DNA of 33,299 bases from NCBI GenBank assembly GCA_019240525.1, contig JAFAYE010000001.1:1-33299 (forward strand), read 5' to 3'. The position numbers and the translations under genes are program-made. Source of the DNA: Candidatus Eremiobacterota bacterium (GTDB lineage: Bacteria > Vulcanimicrobiota > Vulcanimicrobiia > Vulcanimicrobiales > Vulcanimicrobiaceae). Position 1 is the stretch's first letter; the number at the start of each line of letters is the position of its first letter. The notes below the pieces were generated by a model. The model ran no database searches and was not told where the DNA came from. It worked only from the letters and a program-made list of their open reading frames with translations. Shown one piece after another: positions 8,143 to 16,930 of this stretch.

Positions 8143-11100
8143 TTGACCCAGTTCGTTCACCTCCACGTCCATTCGGAATACTCATTGCTCGACGGAGCGT
8201 GCCGCATCGAAGCGCTCTGTCGTCGCGCCGCCGAGGTCGGCGCGACCGCGGTCGCTCTAACCGATCACGGCGTAATGTACGGCGCGATGGAGTTCTACTA
8301 CGCCGCGCGAGAGATGCGGCTCACGCCGATTCTCGGTTGCGAAGCGTACGTCGCTCCGCGCGGCCGGCTCGATCGCACGGCACGTGAGGAGGCCCACGTT
8401 ACGTTGCTCGCCGGCGACCTCGTCGGTTATCGCAACCTCATCGCCTTGGTCTCCAAAGGCTTCCTCGAAGGCTATTACTACAAGCCCCGTATCGACCTCG
8501 AGCTGCTTGCCAAACATCACGACGGCCTCATCGCGCTCTCCGGCTGCATGTCGGGCTTGGTCGCGGCGCCGCTTCTGCGAGGAGACTACGACGCGGCGGC
8601 TCGGAACGCTAAAACCTACGTCGAGATCTTTGGGGATCGATTCTACATCGAAGTCATGCGCCACGGCATGCCGGAGCAGGACGCAATCAATGACGGCCTG
8701 GTCAGGATCGGCCGGGAACTGAACATACCTTTGGTCGCAACTAACGACTCGCATTATCTCGAGCAGAAAGACGCCGGCGCCCACGACGTTTTGCTCTGCA
8801 TCGGTACCGGCAAGACCGTCTCCGATGAGAACCGCATGCGTTTTTACTCCGATCAGTTCTATCTCAAATCGCCGGCCGAAATGCACGAGCTTTGGAGCGA
8901 TCTACCCGAAGCTTGCGAAAACACCGTGCGCATCGCCGAGCGCGTCGACATTCGTATTCCCGAGAAAATCTTTCACTTGCCGGAGTATCCCGTGCCTCAA
9001 TCTGAGGGCGACCGCGAGCGCAGCGACGCCGAGTACCTCCGCGAACTTTGCGAATCGGGATTGCTCGAACGTTACGGAAGAGAGCGGATTGGAGCCGACG
9101 CTACTCTCCGGACGCGGCTCGACTACGAGTTGGCGGTCATTACGAAAATGGGTTTTTCGTCGTACTTTCTCATCGTCTGGGACTTTATCAAGTATGCGCG
9201 AGACCGCGGCATTCCCGTCGGCCCAGGGCGCGGATCGGCCGTAGGGTCGCTCGTTGCCTATTGCCTGAAGATCACCGATCTCGACCCGCTCCGATTTAAC
9301 TTGATGTTCGAGCGATTTCTCAATCCGGAGCGCATCTCGATGCCCGACATCGATACCGATTTTTGCGTCGACCGCCGCGACGAAGTGATCGCTTACGTGA
9401 CTGAAAAATACGGCAAGGAGCGTGTCGCGCAGATCGTAACCTTCGGTACAATGGCGGCGCGTGCTGCAATTCGCGACGCCGGCCGTGCGCTCGGGGTTCC
9501 GCTACCAGACGTCGATCGGATTGCCAAGCTCGTTCCGTCGGGTCCCGGTGGCTTCTCGATCAAACGCGCCATCGAACAGATCCCCGAATTGAAGAGCGTC
9601 TACGCGCTCCAACCCCAGATGCGCAAGCTGCTCGATACCGCCAAAGAGATCGAGGGACTCTCCCGCAACGCGGGGACGCACGCCGCCGGCGTCGTGATCT
9701 CGGCCGGGCCGCTGACCGAATATACGCCGCTCTGCCGCTTCGGGGATGGCGGCATTAACACTCAGTACGACATGGACTCGATCGAGCGCATTGGGTTGCT
9801 CAAAATGGATTTCCTTGGGCTTCGCAATCTCACCGTCATGGATAAGGCGGTGTCGGAGATACGAAGAACCGTGGCGCCGACGTTTGCGCTCTCCGAAATT
9901 TCGTTCGAAGACTCGCGAACCTATGAAATGCTCGGGCGCGGTGAAACCGTCGGCGTTTTCCAGCTCGAGTCGGAGGGGATGAAGCGCGTCTGCGCGGAGC
10001 TCCAGCCCTCGGGCTTCGACGACATCATGGCATTGGTTGCGCTCTACCGTCCTGGCCCCATGGAGCTCATTCCGCAGTACGTCGCGGCCAAGCACGGGCG
10101 GGCGAAGCCGCAGTACCTGCATCGGAGCTTGGAGCCAATCCTTTCGGAAACGTACGGCATTCCGATCTATCAAGAACAGGTCATGCGCATGGCGCGCGAG
10201 ATCGCCGGCTTCACGTTGAGCGAGGTCGACGAATTGCGCAAAGTCATCAGCAAGAAACAGAAGGAGAAGATTCCGTTCTACCAAGAGAAATTCGTTGCCG
10301 GAGCCTTCGTTACGTCGCAGGTCGACCGGCTCCTTGGCGAGCGGCTTTTCCACTATATCGAACCGTTCGCAGGATACGCGTTCAACAAAGCGCACGCCGC
10401 CGCGTACGCGTGGATCGCCTATCAAACGGCGTACCTCAAAGCAAATCATCCGCTGCAATATTTAGCGGCGCTCATGACCTCGGTCAAAGACAAGACGGAA
10501 AAACTCGCAGAGTATATCGATGAGGCAAAGAGGATCGGCATCGAGGTGCTGCCGCCAGACATTAACGAATCGCTCGTCGACTTCACCGTCGTGGCTGGTG
10601 CGATTCGCTTCGGCTTGGCGGCGGTCAAGGGCGTCGGCGAGGCGGCGGTACGCAATACGATCGACGTCCGTACGCGCGACGGGCGTTTTGCCGACCTCTT
10701 CGATCTAGCCGAGCGCGTCGACGGTAAACAGGTGAACCGCCGCGTTTTCGAGGCGCTGGTCAAGTGCGGTGCGCTCGATGGTCTGCCCGGAAACCGCGCG
10801 CAAAAGCTCGCCGCGCTCGATACGGCACTCGAGCTCGCGGCCCGTGCCACGCGCGACGCAGAGCTTGGCCAGGCGTCGCTTTTCGGTGAAATGGACGCGC
10901 GAGCGTCGAGCCTAGCCCCGAAAATGCCCAGCGTAGCCGCGCCCACGACGCGAGAGATGCTCGCTTGGGAACGCGAAACTCTGGGGATCTTCGTTTCGGG
11001 ACACCCGCTCGCGGAGATCGCTCCGCTTTTGCGGCGCGCCGGCGCGACGCCCATCAAAGCGCTGCAGGCGATGCAAGACGATGCACTGGTAACCATTGCC

Positions 11101-11610
11101 GGAACGGTGACCGGCGCGCGGCGCTCGCTAACGAAATCGGGTCAACAAATTTTGGTCGCTCAGCTGGAAGATACGAGCGGAGTCTGCGACGTCGTGCTTT
11201 TCTCAAAGACCTATCCACAAGCGCAGCATCTCTTCGAAAATGACGCGCTTCTGGTCGTCAAGGGAAGGATTCGCCTGCGCGAACGGCCGGCCGCCGTGCC
11301 GGGAGACGAGCCGCGCTTGGAGTTGTCGGTCGTCGCGAATGAAGTTGCGCCATTCGTGCCGCCGGCCATTGTCGCATATGGCGGCGCCGTTCGGGGCTGG
11401 CACGTCGATGTAACCCATCGCGATCAAATCGATCGGCTCGCGCGGCTCATCGACGACTGGCCCGGCGAAGTGCCGGTCGTGATGCACGTCCAAGGACGTG
11501 CTCAGCGCGTGGCTCGCGCGATTGCCCGCGATGTGCGCGTGCGCGCGGAGCTCGAGCGCATCTTCGCTCCGCAGGGTGTGCGCGAAGGTTCCTTGGATGG
11601 TTACGTGTGA
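8143..11610 (+). CDS. dnaE: DNA polymerase III alpha subunit
   Basis: The 1155-aa replicative polymerase belongs to the DnaE class. The N-terminal PHP domain (about 1-280) retains its metal-binding motifs (HLHVHSEYS, LTDHG, GCEAY, TNDSH), so a proofreading-type nuclease may be active here, unlike in E. coli. GRGSAVGSLVAY and PDIDTDF (401-407) supply two catalytic Asp, and LKMDFLGLRNL supplies the third (D556). The fingers and helix-hairpin-helix region follow, with QASLF at 910-914 as an internal clamp-binding motif. An OB-fold region (TIAGTVTGARRSLTKSG) comes next. The start is TTG at 8143, chosen because homology begins five residues later; the ribosome site is poor. It overlaps the HAD gene by 4 nt (GTGA). 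Confidence 0.98.
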   Translation: MTQFVHLHVHSEYSLLDGACRIEALCRRAAEVGATAVALTDHGVMYGAMEFYYAAREMRLTPILGCEAYVAPRGRLDRTAREEAHVTLLAGDLVGYRNLIALVSKGFLEGYYYKPRIDLELLAKHHDGLIALSGCMSGLVAAPLLRGDYDAAARNAKTYVEIFGDRFYIEVMRHGMPEQDAINDGLVRIGRELNIPLVATNDSHYLEQKDAGAHDVLLCIGTGKTVSDENRMRFYSDQFYLKSPAEMHELWSDLPEACENTVRIAERVDIRIPEKIFHLPEYPVPQSEGDRERSDAEYLRELCESGLLERYGRERIGADATLRTRLDYELAVITKMGFSSYFLIVWDFIKYARDRGIPVGPGRGSAVGSLVAYCLKITDLDPLRFNLMFERFLNPERISMPDIDTDFCVDRRDEVIAYVTEKYGKERVAQIVTFGTMAARAAIRDAGRALGVPLPDVDRIAKLVPSGPGGFSIKRAIEQIPELKSVYALQPQMRKLLDTAKEIEGLSRNAGTHAAGVVISAGPLTEYTPLCRFGDGGINTQYDMDSIERIGLLKMDFLGLRNLTVMDKAVSEIRRTVAPTFALSEISFEDSRTYEMLGRGETVGVFQLESEGMKRVCAELQPSGFDDIMALVALYRPGPMELIPQYVAAKHGRAKPQYLHRSLEPILSETYGIPIYQEQVMRMAREIAGFTLSEVDELRKVISKKQKEKIPFYQEKFVAGAFVTSQVDRLLGERLFHYIEPFAGYAFNKAHAAAYAWIAYQTAYLKANHPLQYLAALMTSVKDKTEKLAEYIDEAKRIGIEVLPPDINESLVDFTVVAGAIRFGLAAVKGVGEAAVRNTIDVRTRDGRFADLFDLAERVDGKQVNRRVFEALVKCGALDGLPGNRAQKLAALDTALELAARATRDAELGQASLFGEMDARASSLAPKMPSVAAPTTREMLAWERETLGIFVSGHPLAEIAPLLRRAGATPIKALQAMQDDALVTIAGTVTGARRSLTKSGQQILVAQLEDTSGVCDVVLFSKTYPQAQHLFENDALLVVKGRIRLRERPAAVPGDEPRLELSVVANEVAPFVPPAIVAYGGAVRGWHVDVTHRDQIDRLARLIDDWPGEVPVVMHVQGRAQRVARAIARDVRVRAELERIFAPQGVREGSLDGYV

Positions 11611-12419
11611 ACGCCTCGCCGCGCCTCGTCGCCTTTGACGTCGACGGGACGATTGTCGGGCGCGATTTGGCGGTCTCCGAGGGCGTTCGCGCCGCAATCG
11701 CTCGCATGTTTGCAGCCGGAGAGACGGGCTGTCTGGTGACGGGCCGCATGTACCGCGCCACCGTACCGTTCGCGCGTGACCTCGGTTTCAAGACGCCGCT
11801 CATCTGCTATCAAGGAGCTGCAATCGTCGATCCCACAACCGACGAAGTGCTCGCGCACACGGCGCTCGAGAACGAAATCGTCAAGGAGCTCATCGGTTTG
11901 AGCGAGCGCGACGGCATGCATCTACAGCTCTATCGCAACGATGAATACTATTGCGAGTCTCGCAACCGCTTTTCCGACCTTTACGCGCGGCTTGCGATGA
12001 CGCAGCCCGTCTTGGTTCCGTCGCTTCGGGAAGCATTTGCGTATAGTTCGGCGACCAAAGCGCTAGTAATCGGTGACGAGCCGGTTGCGGCGCGATACGC
12101 GGAGAAGCTCGGTAAAATTTTTGCCGGACGCGCGAACGTAACGCGCAGCCTGCCGGAGTTCGTCGAGCTCTTCGATCGTACGGTTGACAAGGGCGCCGCG
12201 CTGCGTTTCGTTGCCGGGCGACTGGGCATTCCGATGGAGCGAACGATTGCAATCGGCGACTCGTGGAACGACGCACCGCTACTGAAGGCGGCAGGCTTTG
12301 GCGTGGCCATGGGCTCGTCACCGCCGGAGCTACGCGCTCTTGCCGACGCCGTCGTCGGCGACGTGGCGCACGACGGGGTCGCGGAAGCGATTGACAAGTA
12401 CGTTCTGTCATGCGCGTGA
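11607..12419 (+). CDS. HAD-superfamily hydrolase, Cof type
   Basis: The 270-aa phosphatase is of the Cof/YidA-like HAD subfamily IIB. The nucleophile motif FDVDGTI has its Asp at 11 and 13. The large C2 cap lies in the middle, and the C-terminal GDSWNDAPLL (D218, D222) binds Mg. Relatives dephosphorylate sugar phosphates or flavin precursors, and the specific substrate cannot be read from the sequence. The GTG start lies inside the dnaE stop (4-nt overlap), and the gene end overlaps ftsQ by 10 nt. It is therefore probably translated in series with both. Confidence 0.92.
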   Translation: MNASPRLVAFDVDGTIVGRDLAVSEGVRAAIARMFAAGETGCLVTGRMYRATVPFARDLGFKTPLICYQGAAIVDPTTDEVLAHTALENEIVKELIGLSERDGMHLQLYRNDEYYCESRNRFSDLYARLAMTQPVLVPSLREAFAYSSATKALVIGDEPVAARYAEKLGKIFAGRANVTRSLPEFVELFDRTVDKGAALRFVAGRLGIPMERTIAIGDSWNDAPLLKAAGFGVAMGSSPPELRALADAVVGDVAHDGVAEAIDKYVLSCA

Positions 12420-13150
12420 GAACGCGCCGCAAACGTTCGCCGCTCGCTCGACTACGGGCCTTTTGGCTGCCGATCGCGCTCAGCTCACTCGCTCTGGTCG
12501 CCGTCCTCGTCCTCGCTGCGACGTGGCCGGGTTTTATTGCCAAGCACGTCACCGTGAGCGGCAATCACGAGGTTAGCCGAAGTGAGATCCTCGCGCGCGC
12601 CGCGGTTCGGCCGCACATCAGCATTTGGTTGCAAAACACGCGCGCGATGGTCGCGCGCATCGATGCCATTCCCTATATTGCGACGGCGAGGATTGTGCGC
12701 GTACCCCCCGCGACGATTCGCATCGACGTGACCGAACGCGCACCGTTCGCCCTGTTAAGAAGCGGCGGAAACGAGGCCCTTGTCGATCGAAGCTTGCGCG
12801 TACTCGAACCTGCGACCGGCGCGGAACCGTATCCGGTGCTTGCGATCGAGCCCGAGGTCGAGTTCGAGCCGGGCGAGTTCGTACGAACCCACGACGCAAC
12901 GGAACTGCGCGACGCCTTGATGGTCATTGCCGCTCGGCAAATGGAGCCCGTGGAACTAGAACTCGACCGCTTCGGCGGACTGACCGTCACGATGCGCGGC
13001 GGCATTCGGCTGCTCTTGGGCGAGGATCAGGATCTCGCACAGAAACTCACCCTCGCCGCGGCGATTCGATCCCAGGTCGTGGTTCGCCGGCGGCGCGTCG
13101 CGGCGATCGATCTTCGGGCGCCGGCAACGCCCGTTCTCGTCTATCGCTGA
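12410..13150 (+). CDS. ftsQ: Cell division protein FtsQ/DivIB
   Basis: The 246-aa protein has a basic cytoplasmic tail (RVRTRRKRS), one membrane segment (about 19-38) and an outside POTRA domain. The POTRA opens with HVTVSGNHEVSRSEIL and continues to about residue 115 with IRIDVTERAPFALL. A beta domain follows. FtsQ links early and late division proteins at the septum. The ATG start overlaps the HAD gene by 10 nt. Although ftsA and ftsZ follow in the usual order, a 600-bp stretch with an opposite-strand gene separates them, so ftsAZ probably has its own promoter. Sequence conservation in this family is low; position and POTRA carry the call. Confidence 0.9.
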   Translation: MRVRTRRKRSPLARLRAFWLPIALSSLALVAVLVLAATWPGFIAKHVTVSGNHEVSRSEILARAAVRPHISIWLQNTRAMVARIDAIPYIATARIVRVPPATIRIDVTERAPFALLRSGGNEALVDRSLRVLEPATGAEPYPVLAIEPEVEFEPGEFVRTHDATELRDALMVIAARQMEPVELELDRFGGLTVTMRGGIRLLLGEDQDLAQKLTLAAAIRSQVVVRRRRVAAIDLRAPATPVLVYR

Positions 13151-13160
13151 GGGATGGCGG

Positions 13161-13448
13161 TTAGTGGCTGGTCAGGTCGAGATAGACGGCGACTTTTCCG
13201 TTGACAATCGACAGCTTCAACTGATCGTTCGTCTGCACTTTGGAGAAATCAACCGTCGAACGTGCCGCCGCAAGAATCGTGTCGCCTCCATTGTCCATCA
13301 TCACCTCGATATGCTGCGGATCGACAACCTTCACGACTTTCACCGTGTAGGTTCCACTCGCAATGGTCGAAGGGTCGACTGTCGCCGGTCGGGCCACAAG
13401 CGGAAGCGATGCGAGCGAGACGGCAACGAGAACGGTCAAGCGATTCAC
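13161..13448 (-). CDS. Small secreted protein of unknown function
   Basis: The 95-aa protein starts at GTG 13448 with GGGAG about 10 nt upstream. Residues 1-25 are a signal peptide (VNRLTVLVAVSLASLPLVARP-A), leaving about 70 residues exported. The mature part is rich in beta strand (GTYTVKVVKVVDPQHIEVMM, DQLKLSIVNGKVAVYLDL) and has no Cys. I do not recognise a family; the pattern suggests a small OB- or SH3-like barrel. It is read against the ftsQ-ftsA direction. An in-frame ATG lies upstream (13601), but the stretch before GTG lacks coding character. Confidence 0.65.
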   Translation of the reverse strand: MNRLTVLVAVSLASLPLVARPATVDPSTIASGTYTVKVVKVVDPQHIEVMMDNGGDTILAAARSTVDFSKVQTNDQLKLSIVNGKVAVYLDLTSH

Positions 13449-13766
13449 AAGCGCGGGCTCCCTCGTGAGCAGATGTGATTGATCGTTACTGTTAAGAGGT
13501 CGGCGTACTTTTAGGGTGCGCCAACCCAATGTCAGCGCTTGATTTGAGGTTTTTTTGAGAAGCCCTTCGGGCGGAGCCGCGCCGCGACCATTCCCATGCA
13601 CAATCCATCCACACCTTTTGCAAGTCTCTCCTCAAGGAAATGGCGGAACGCTCGCTAAGGTTTGCGAGGCTCACGGCGGAAAGCCATGAGTAGTAGGAAT
13701 CCAGGGGACTGACCACAATATATCGTGGCGGCTCGGCAATTACTGAAGATAGGTGTTACGGAGCGG
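13449..13766. other. Divergent intergenic region upstream of ftsA
   Basis: These 318 bp lie between the small secreted gene and ftsA. I see a run of seven T (about 13549-13556) next to a short GCCCTTCGGGC hairpin, but the T-run is on the wrong side for a terminator in either direction. AT-rich AATATATC (about 13717-13724) precedes ftsA without a convincing -35. It probably holds the ftsAZ promoter, but I cannot point to it. Confidence 0.5.
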
Positions 13767-14975
13767 ATGAAGCACGAGACCGTATGCGCCCTCGACATCG
13801 GCACGACCAAGACGTGTACGGTCGTCGCCGTCAACGGCTCCTCCGGTCTGGAGATCGTCGGCTTTGGCGAAGCGCCGTCGCTGGGGATGCGCAAAGGCGT
13901 CGTCGTCGATCTCGAGGAGACGATCAAATCAATCGAGGCCGCCACGGAGAGGGCCGAGCGAATGGCCGGCTTGCACTTCCACGAGGTCGTCGTCGGCATC
14001 ACCGGCGACCACATTCGCAGCACGAACAATCGCGCCGTAGTAGCCGTCTCGGGAGGGGACCGCGAGGTGAGCTCCGGGGACGTTCGTCGGGTCGTTGACG
14101 CGAGTAAGATCATCAATCTGCCCAGCGATCGCCAGATCATTCACGCTCTGCCACGTTACTTCACCGTCGACGGACAGGAGGGCGTGAACGATCCGGTCGG
14201 TATGGCGGGCGGTCGTCTGGAAGTCGACACGCATATCGTAACCGGCAGCAACAGTTTCATTACGAACGTTGTCAAATGCGTTCACCGGGCGGGCTTGGAG
14301 GCTAGTGGGCTTGTCTTCGAGCCGTTGGCGAGTTCCGCCGCGACCTTGCTGCAGGAGGAAAAGCAGGTTGGCGTGGTGCTGCTCGATATCGGCGGCGGAA
14401 CGACTGATATTGCCGTCTATTCGCTGGGGAGCGCCATCTATACGGCGACGATTCCGGTCGGCGGAAACGTCTTGACGAGCGACATCTCACTCGGCTTGAA
14501 AACAACGCTGGCAGAAGCCGAAGAAATCAAGAAACGCGTCGGCGCGACCGCCAAGGACGAACGATTCGAAGTGCGCACGCTCGACGGCCGGGCGACGCGA
14601 GAACATGCTATGGCCGAACTGCGACAAATAGTCGTTCCGCGCGTTCTCGAGACTTTACGCATGGCAAAGCAGAAGATCGTCGAAAACGTTCCGCGCGACT
14701 TGGTGCTGGGAGAAGTCGTACTCACCGGCGGCGGCGCGCAGCTCCCGGGCATCGAGCCTATCGCCGAGGAAGTTTTCGGCTTGCCCGTTCGCGTGGGAAC
14801 GCCGAACACGATTGGAGGATTGACCGACGCGATGGGGTCGCCCCAATACGCAACGGCCGTTGGTTTGGTCCTCTTCGGCGCAAACGGTGGACGCGAGGAC
14901 GCGCTGCGCGTCGGAAGGCGAGGCGGGGCAATGATTGGTAAGGTCCAGCGGTGGCTGGCGGATCTATGGACTTGA
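13767..14975 (+). CDS. ftsA: Cell division protein FtsA
   Basis: The 402-aa actin-like ATPase anchors FtsZ to the membrane. The actin-fold motifs are ALDIGTTKTCTVVA (phosphate 1, near the start), VVLLDIGGGTTDIAVY (phosphate 2, about 205-220) and VVLTGGGAQLPGI (adenosine). The SHS2/1C domain lies between about 80 and 165. The C-terminus ends in an amphipathic segment (MIGKVQRWLADLW) typical of the FtsA membrane anchor. I chose the ATG at 13767, where homology starts and GGAG lies just upstream. A GTG 14 codons earlier (13725) is possible. The gene is followed by ftsZ after 36 bp. Confidence 0.97.
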   Translation: MKHETVCALDIGTTKTCTVVAVNGSSGLEIVGFGEAPSLGMRKGVVVDLEETIKSIEAATERAERMAGLHFHEVVVGITGDHIRSTNNRAVVAVSGGDREVSSGDVRRVVDASKIINLPSDRQIIHALPRYFTVDGQEGVNDPVGMAGGRLEVDTHIVTGSNSFITNVVKCVHRAGLEASGLVFEPLASSAATLLQEEKQVGVVLLDIGGGTTDIAVYSLGSAIYTATIPVGGNVLTSDISLGLKTTLAEAEEIKKRVGATAKDERFEVRTLDGRATREHAMAELRQIVVPRVLETLRMAKQKIVENVPRDLVLGEVVLTGGGAQLPGIEPIAEEVFGLPVRVGTPNTIGGLTDAMGSPQYATAVGLVLFGANGGREDALRVGRRGGAMIGKVQRWLADLWT

Positions 14976-15011
14976 ACTTACACTTAATTCTTGACGGAGG
15001 GACCCGAGGCA

Positions 15012-16091
15012 ATGGCTGATGGACGACGTTCCACATTCGAACCCGAGCACGCGGCGGCGATCAAAGTAATCGGCGTCGGCGGCGGCGGCTGCAACGCCGT
15101 CAATCGCATGATCGCGGCCGGCTTGAGCGGCGTCGACTTTTTCGCGGTCAACTCAGACGTTCAAGCGCTTCGGGGCACGCTGACCGAAAACCGCGTTCAC
15201 ATCGGCGGGAGCCAAACGCGCGGACTCGGCGCCGGGGCGAATCCAACGTTGGGACGTGAGGCGGCCGAGGCCTCACGCGAGGACCTCGGGCTCGTTCTCG
15301 AGGGCGCCGATCTGGTCTTCTTAACGGCAGGCATGGGCGGTGGCACCGGAACTGGGGCAACGCCGGTGATCGCCGAGCTCGCGCGCGAATCGGGCGCGTT
15401 AACGATCGCGGTGATAACCAAGCCGTTTGCCTTCGAAGGCAAAAAGCGGATGCAGATCGCGGAGAACGGCATCGCCGAACTGGAGTCGAAAGTCGACACC
15501 CTTATCACGATTCCGAACGAGCGAATCCTACAAGTTATCGAGAAGAAGACGCCTCTCAACGAAGCCTTCTCGTACGCCGACGACGTGCTTCGCCAAGGGA
15601 TCGCCGGGATCAGCGATCTGATAACGCAGCCCGGGCTGATCAATTTGGATTTTGCCGATGTCAAGACGGTCATGACCGATGCCGGTTCGGCAATGATGGG
15701 CATTGGCGAAGGTACGGGCGAGCATCGCGCTGCCGACGCCGCGCAAAAGGCGATCGCTTCGCCGCTGCTCGAGACGACGGTCGAAGGCGCACACGGCGTC
15801 ATCTTCAACATCACCGGCGGCCCCGATATGGCGATGTACGAAGTAAACGAGGCAGCAGAGATGATCAGCCGCGCCGTCGATTCGGAAGCGCAGATTATCT
15901 TCGGCGCCTCAATCGACCCGGCAATGTCCGGAAAAGTTCGCGTGACGGTTCTCGCCGCCGGCTTCGGCTCGCGCCGGGGCTACCGCAACGCACAGAGCGG
16001 GTACGGGATGGATACCGGTCGCCTCGAAGCCGTCGCTCCCGTGTCGATGGACGACATCGACGTTCCCGCGTTCTTACGCTATCGCGGCTAG
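15012..16091 (+). CDS. ftsZ: Cell division protein FtsZ
   Basis: The 359-aa tubulin-like GTPase forms the division ring. GVGGGGCNAVNRM lies at 21-33, and the tubulin signature GGGTGTG at 109-115 binds GTP. The T7 loop NLDFADVKTVM (211-221) carries the catalytic Asp residues for the next subunit. A short linker leads to the C-terminal peptide DDIDVPAFLRYRG, the docking site for FtsA and other partners. The start is ATG 15012 with GGAGGG ten nt upstream. An in-frame TTG at 14991 lies before that ribosome site and is less likely. Confidence 0.99.
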   Translation: MADGRRSTFEPEHAAAIKVIGVGGGGCNAVNRMIAAGLSGVDFFAVNSDVQALRGTLTENRVHIGGSQTRGLGAGANPTLGREAAEASREDLGLVLEGADLVFLTAGMGGGTGTGATPVIAELARESGALTIAVITKPFAFEGKKRMQIAENGIAELESKVDTLITIPNERILQVIEKKTPLNEAFSYADDVLRQGIAGISDLITQPGLINLDFADVKTVMTDAGSAMMGIGEGTGEHRAADAAQKAIASPLLETTVEGAHGVIFNITGGPDMAMYEVNEAAEMISRAVDSEAQIIFGASIDPAMSGKVRVTVLAAGFGSRRGYRNAQSGYGMDTGRLEAVAPVSMDDIDVPAFLRYRG

Positions 16092-16103
16092 CCAATAGCC
16101 GCG
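16083..16103 (+). other. Stem-loop over the ftsZ stop codon
   Basis: The inverted repeat CGCGGCTA, GCCAA, TAGCCGCG is perfect over 8 bp and contains the ftsZ TAG. No T-tract follows, so it is not a classic terminator. It could stabilise the ftsZ transcript end or reduce read-through into the next gene, which starts 7 nt later. Confidence 0.45.
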
Positions 16104-16109
16104 ACGGCG

Positions 16110-16910
16110 GTGGCCTATAGCGCGCGCGTGCTGCTGGACTCCGTTGCTCCCAATGGAGTCCGCCTGACCACGCTGGAGGTGACATTCCCCCGTTTCGTAT
16201 TGGCCGAGTTCAATACGCATCGCCAGTTCTCGCGAAATTCGGCAAGCTCGCGTGCCGTGCCGACATCGAAAATGATCGAGCGTGCCGAGCGCGATCCCGT
16301 TCTGCCGCTCGAATGGGGATTAAACACTCCAGGGATGTCGGCGCGCGAGACCCTCGCCGCCGACGACGCCAACCTTGCTCGAACCGTCTGGCTGCAAGCG
16401 CGTGACGCCGCCGTCGGGCACGCTCGTCGGCTCGCCGAGCTCAAAGTCCACAAGCAGGAGCTCAATCGGATTTTGGAGCCGTTTCTCTGGCATACCGTGA
16501 TCGTCACCGCGACCGAGTGGGAAAACTTCTTCGAGTTGCGATGCGCGGTCAACGCGCAACCGGAGATCCGCGAAGCCGCATTGCGAATGCGCGAGGCGAT
16601 GCAAGTCAGCCGGCCGCACGCCCTCGAAGACGGCGGATGGCATACACCCTTAATCCAAGACGACGAACGCGTCCTGGATATTGAAACGCGCAAACGCGTT
16701 TCGGCGGCTCGCTGTGCGCGCGTTTCCTATCTCACGCACGAAGGTCAGCGAGAGATTGCCAAAGATCTGGAACTCTACGAACGCCTCAAGAGCGACCGGC
16801 ACCTGAGCCCATTCGAACATATTGCAACGCCGGCGGCGGACGCCCGGTTCCATGCAAATTTTCGCGGCTGGGTTCAAATGCGGGCGAAGATTGAAAGGCC
16901 ATTCGCCTGA
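16110..16910 (+). CDS. thyX: FAD-dependent thymidylate synthase, divergent ThyX
   Basis: The 266-aa ThyX-fold protein converts dUMP to dTMP using methylene-tetrahydrofolate and FAD. The signature is altered: THRQFSRNSASSR (36-48) in place of RHRxxSxNExSxR. The first Arg is Thr and the Glu is Ser, while the other key residues remain. SPFEHIATP near the C-terminus is the second typical motif. The same variant is known in a branch of phage and bacterial ThyX-like proteins, so activity is plausible but not proved. The start is GTG 16110, directly at the homology, 18 nt after ftsZ; no clear ribosome site. A dTMP gene next to ftsZ joins DNA supply with division. Confidence 0.82.
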   Translation: MAYSARVLLDSVAPNGVRLTTLEVTFPRFVLAEFNTHRQFSRNSASSRAVPTSKMIERAERDPVLPLEWGLNTPGMSARETLAADDANLARTVWLQARDAAVGHARRLAELKVHKQELNRILEPFLWHTVIVTATEWENFFELRCAVNAQPEIREAALRMREAMQVSRPHALEDGGWHTPLIQDDERVLDIETRKRVSAARCARVSYLTHEGQREIAKDLELYERLKSDRHLSPFEHIATPAADARFHANFRGWVQMRAKIERPFA

Positions 16911-16930
16911 CCCTGCGCGATCGTTGACGA

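Noticed and set aside
9502-10458. Long minus-strand frame (318 codons) opposite dnaE
   Set aside because: dnaE is certain on the other strand; high GC and codon bias keep antisense frames open. The same holds for 1833-2495, 2596-3321 and 5331-6185.
13545-13580. T-run beside a GCCCTTCGGGC hairpin
   Set aside because: The T-run precedes the hairpin on the plus strand and becomes an A-run after it on the minus strand, so it is not a terminator in either direction.
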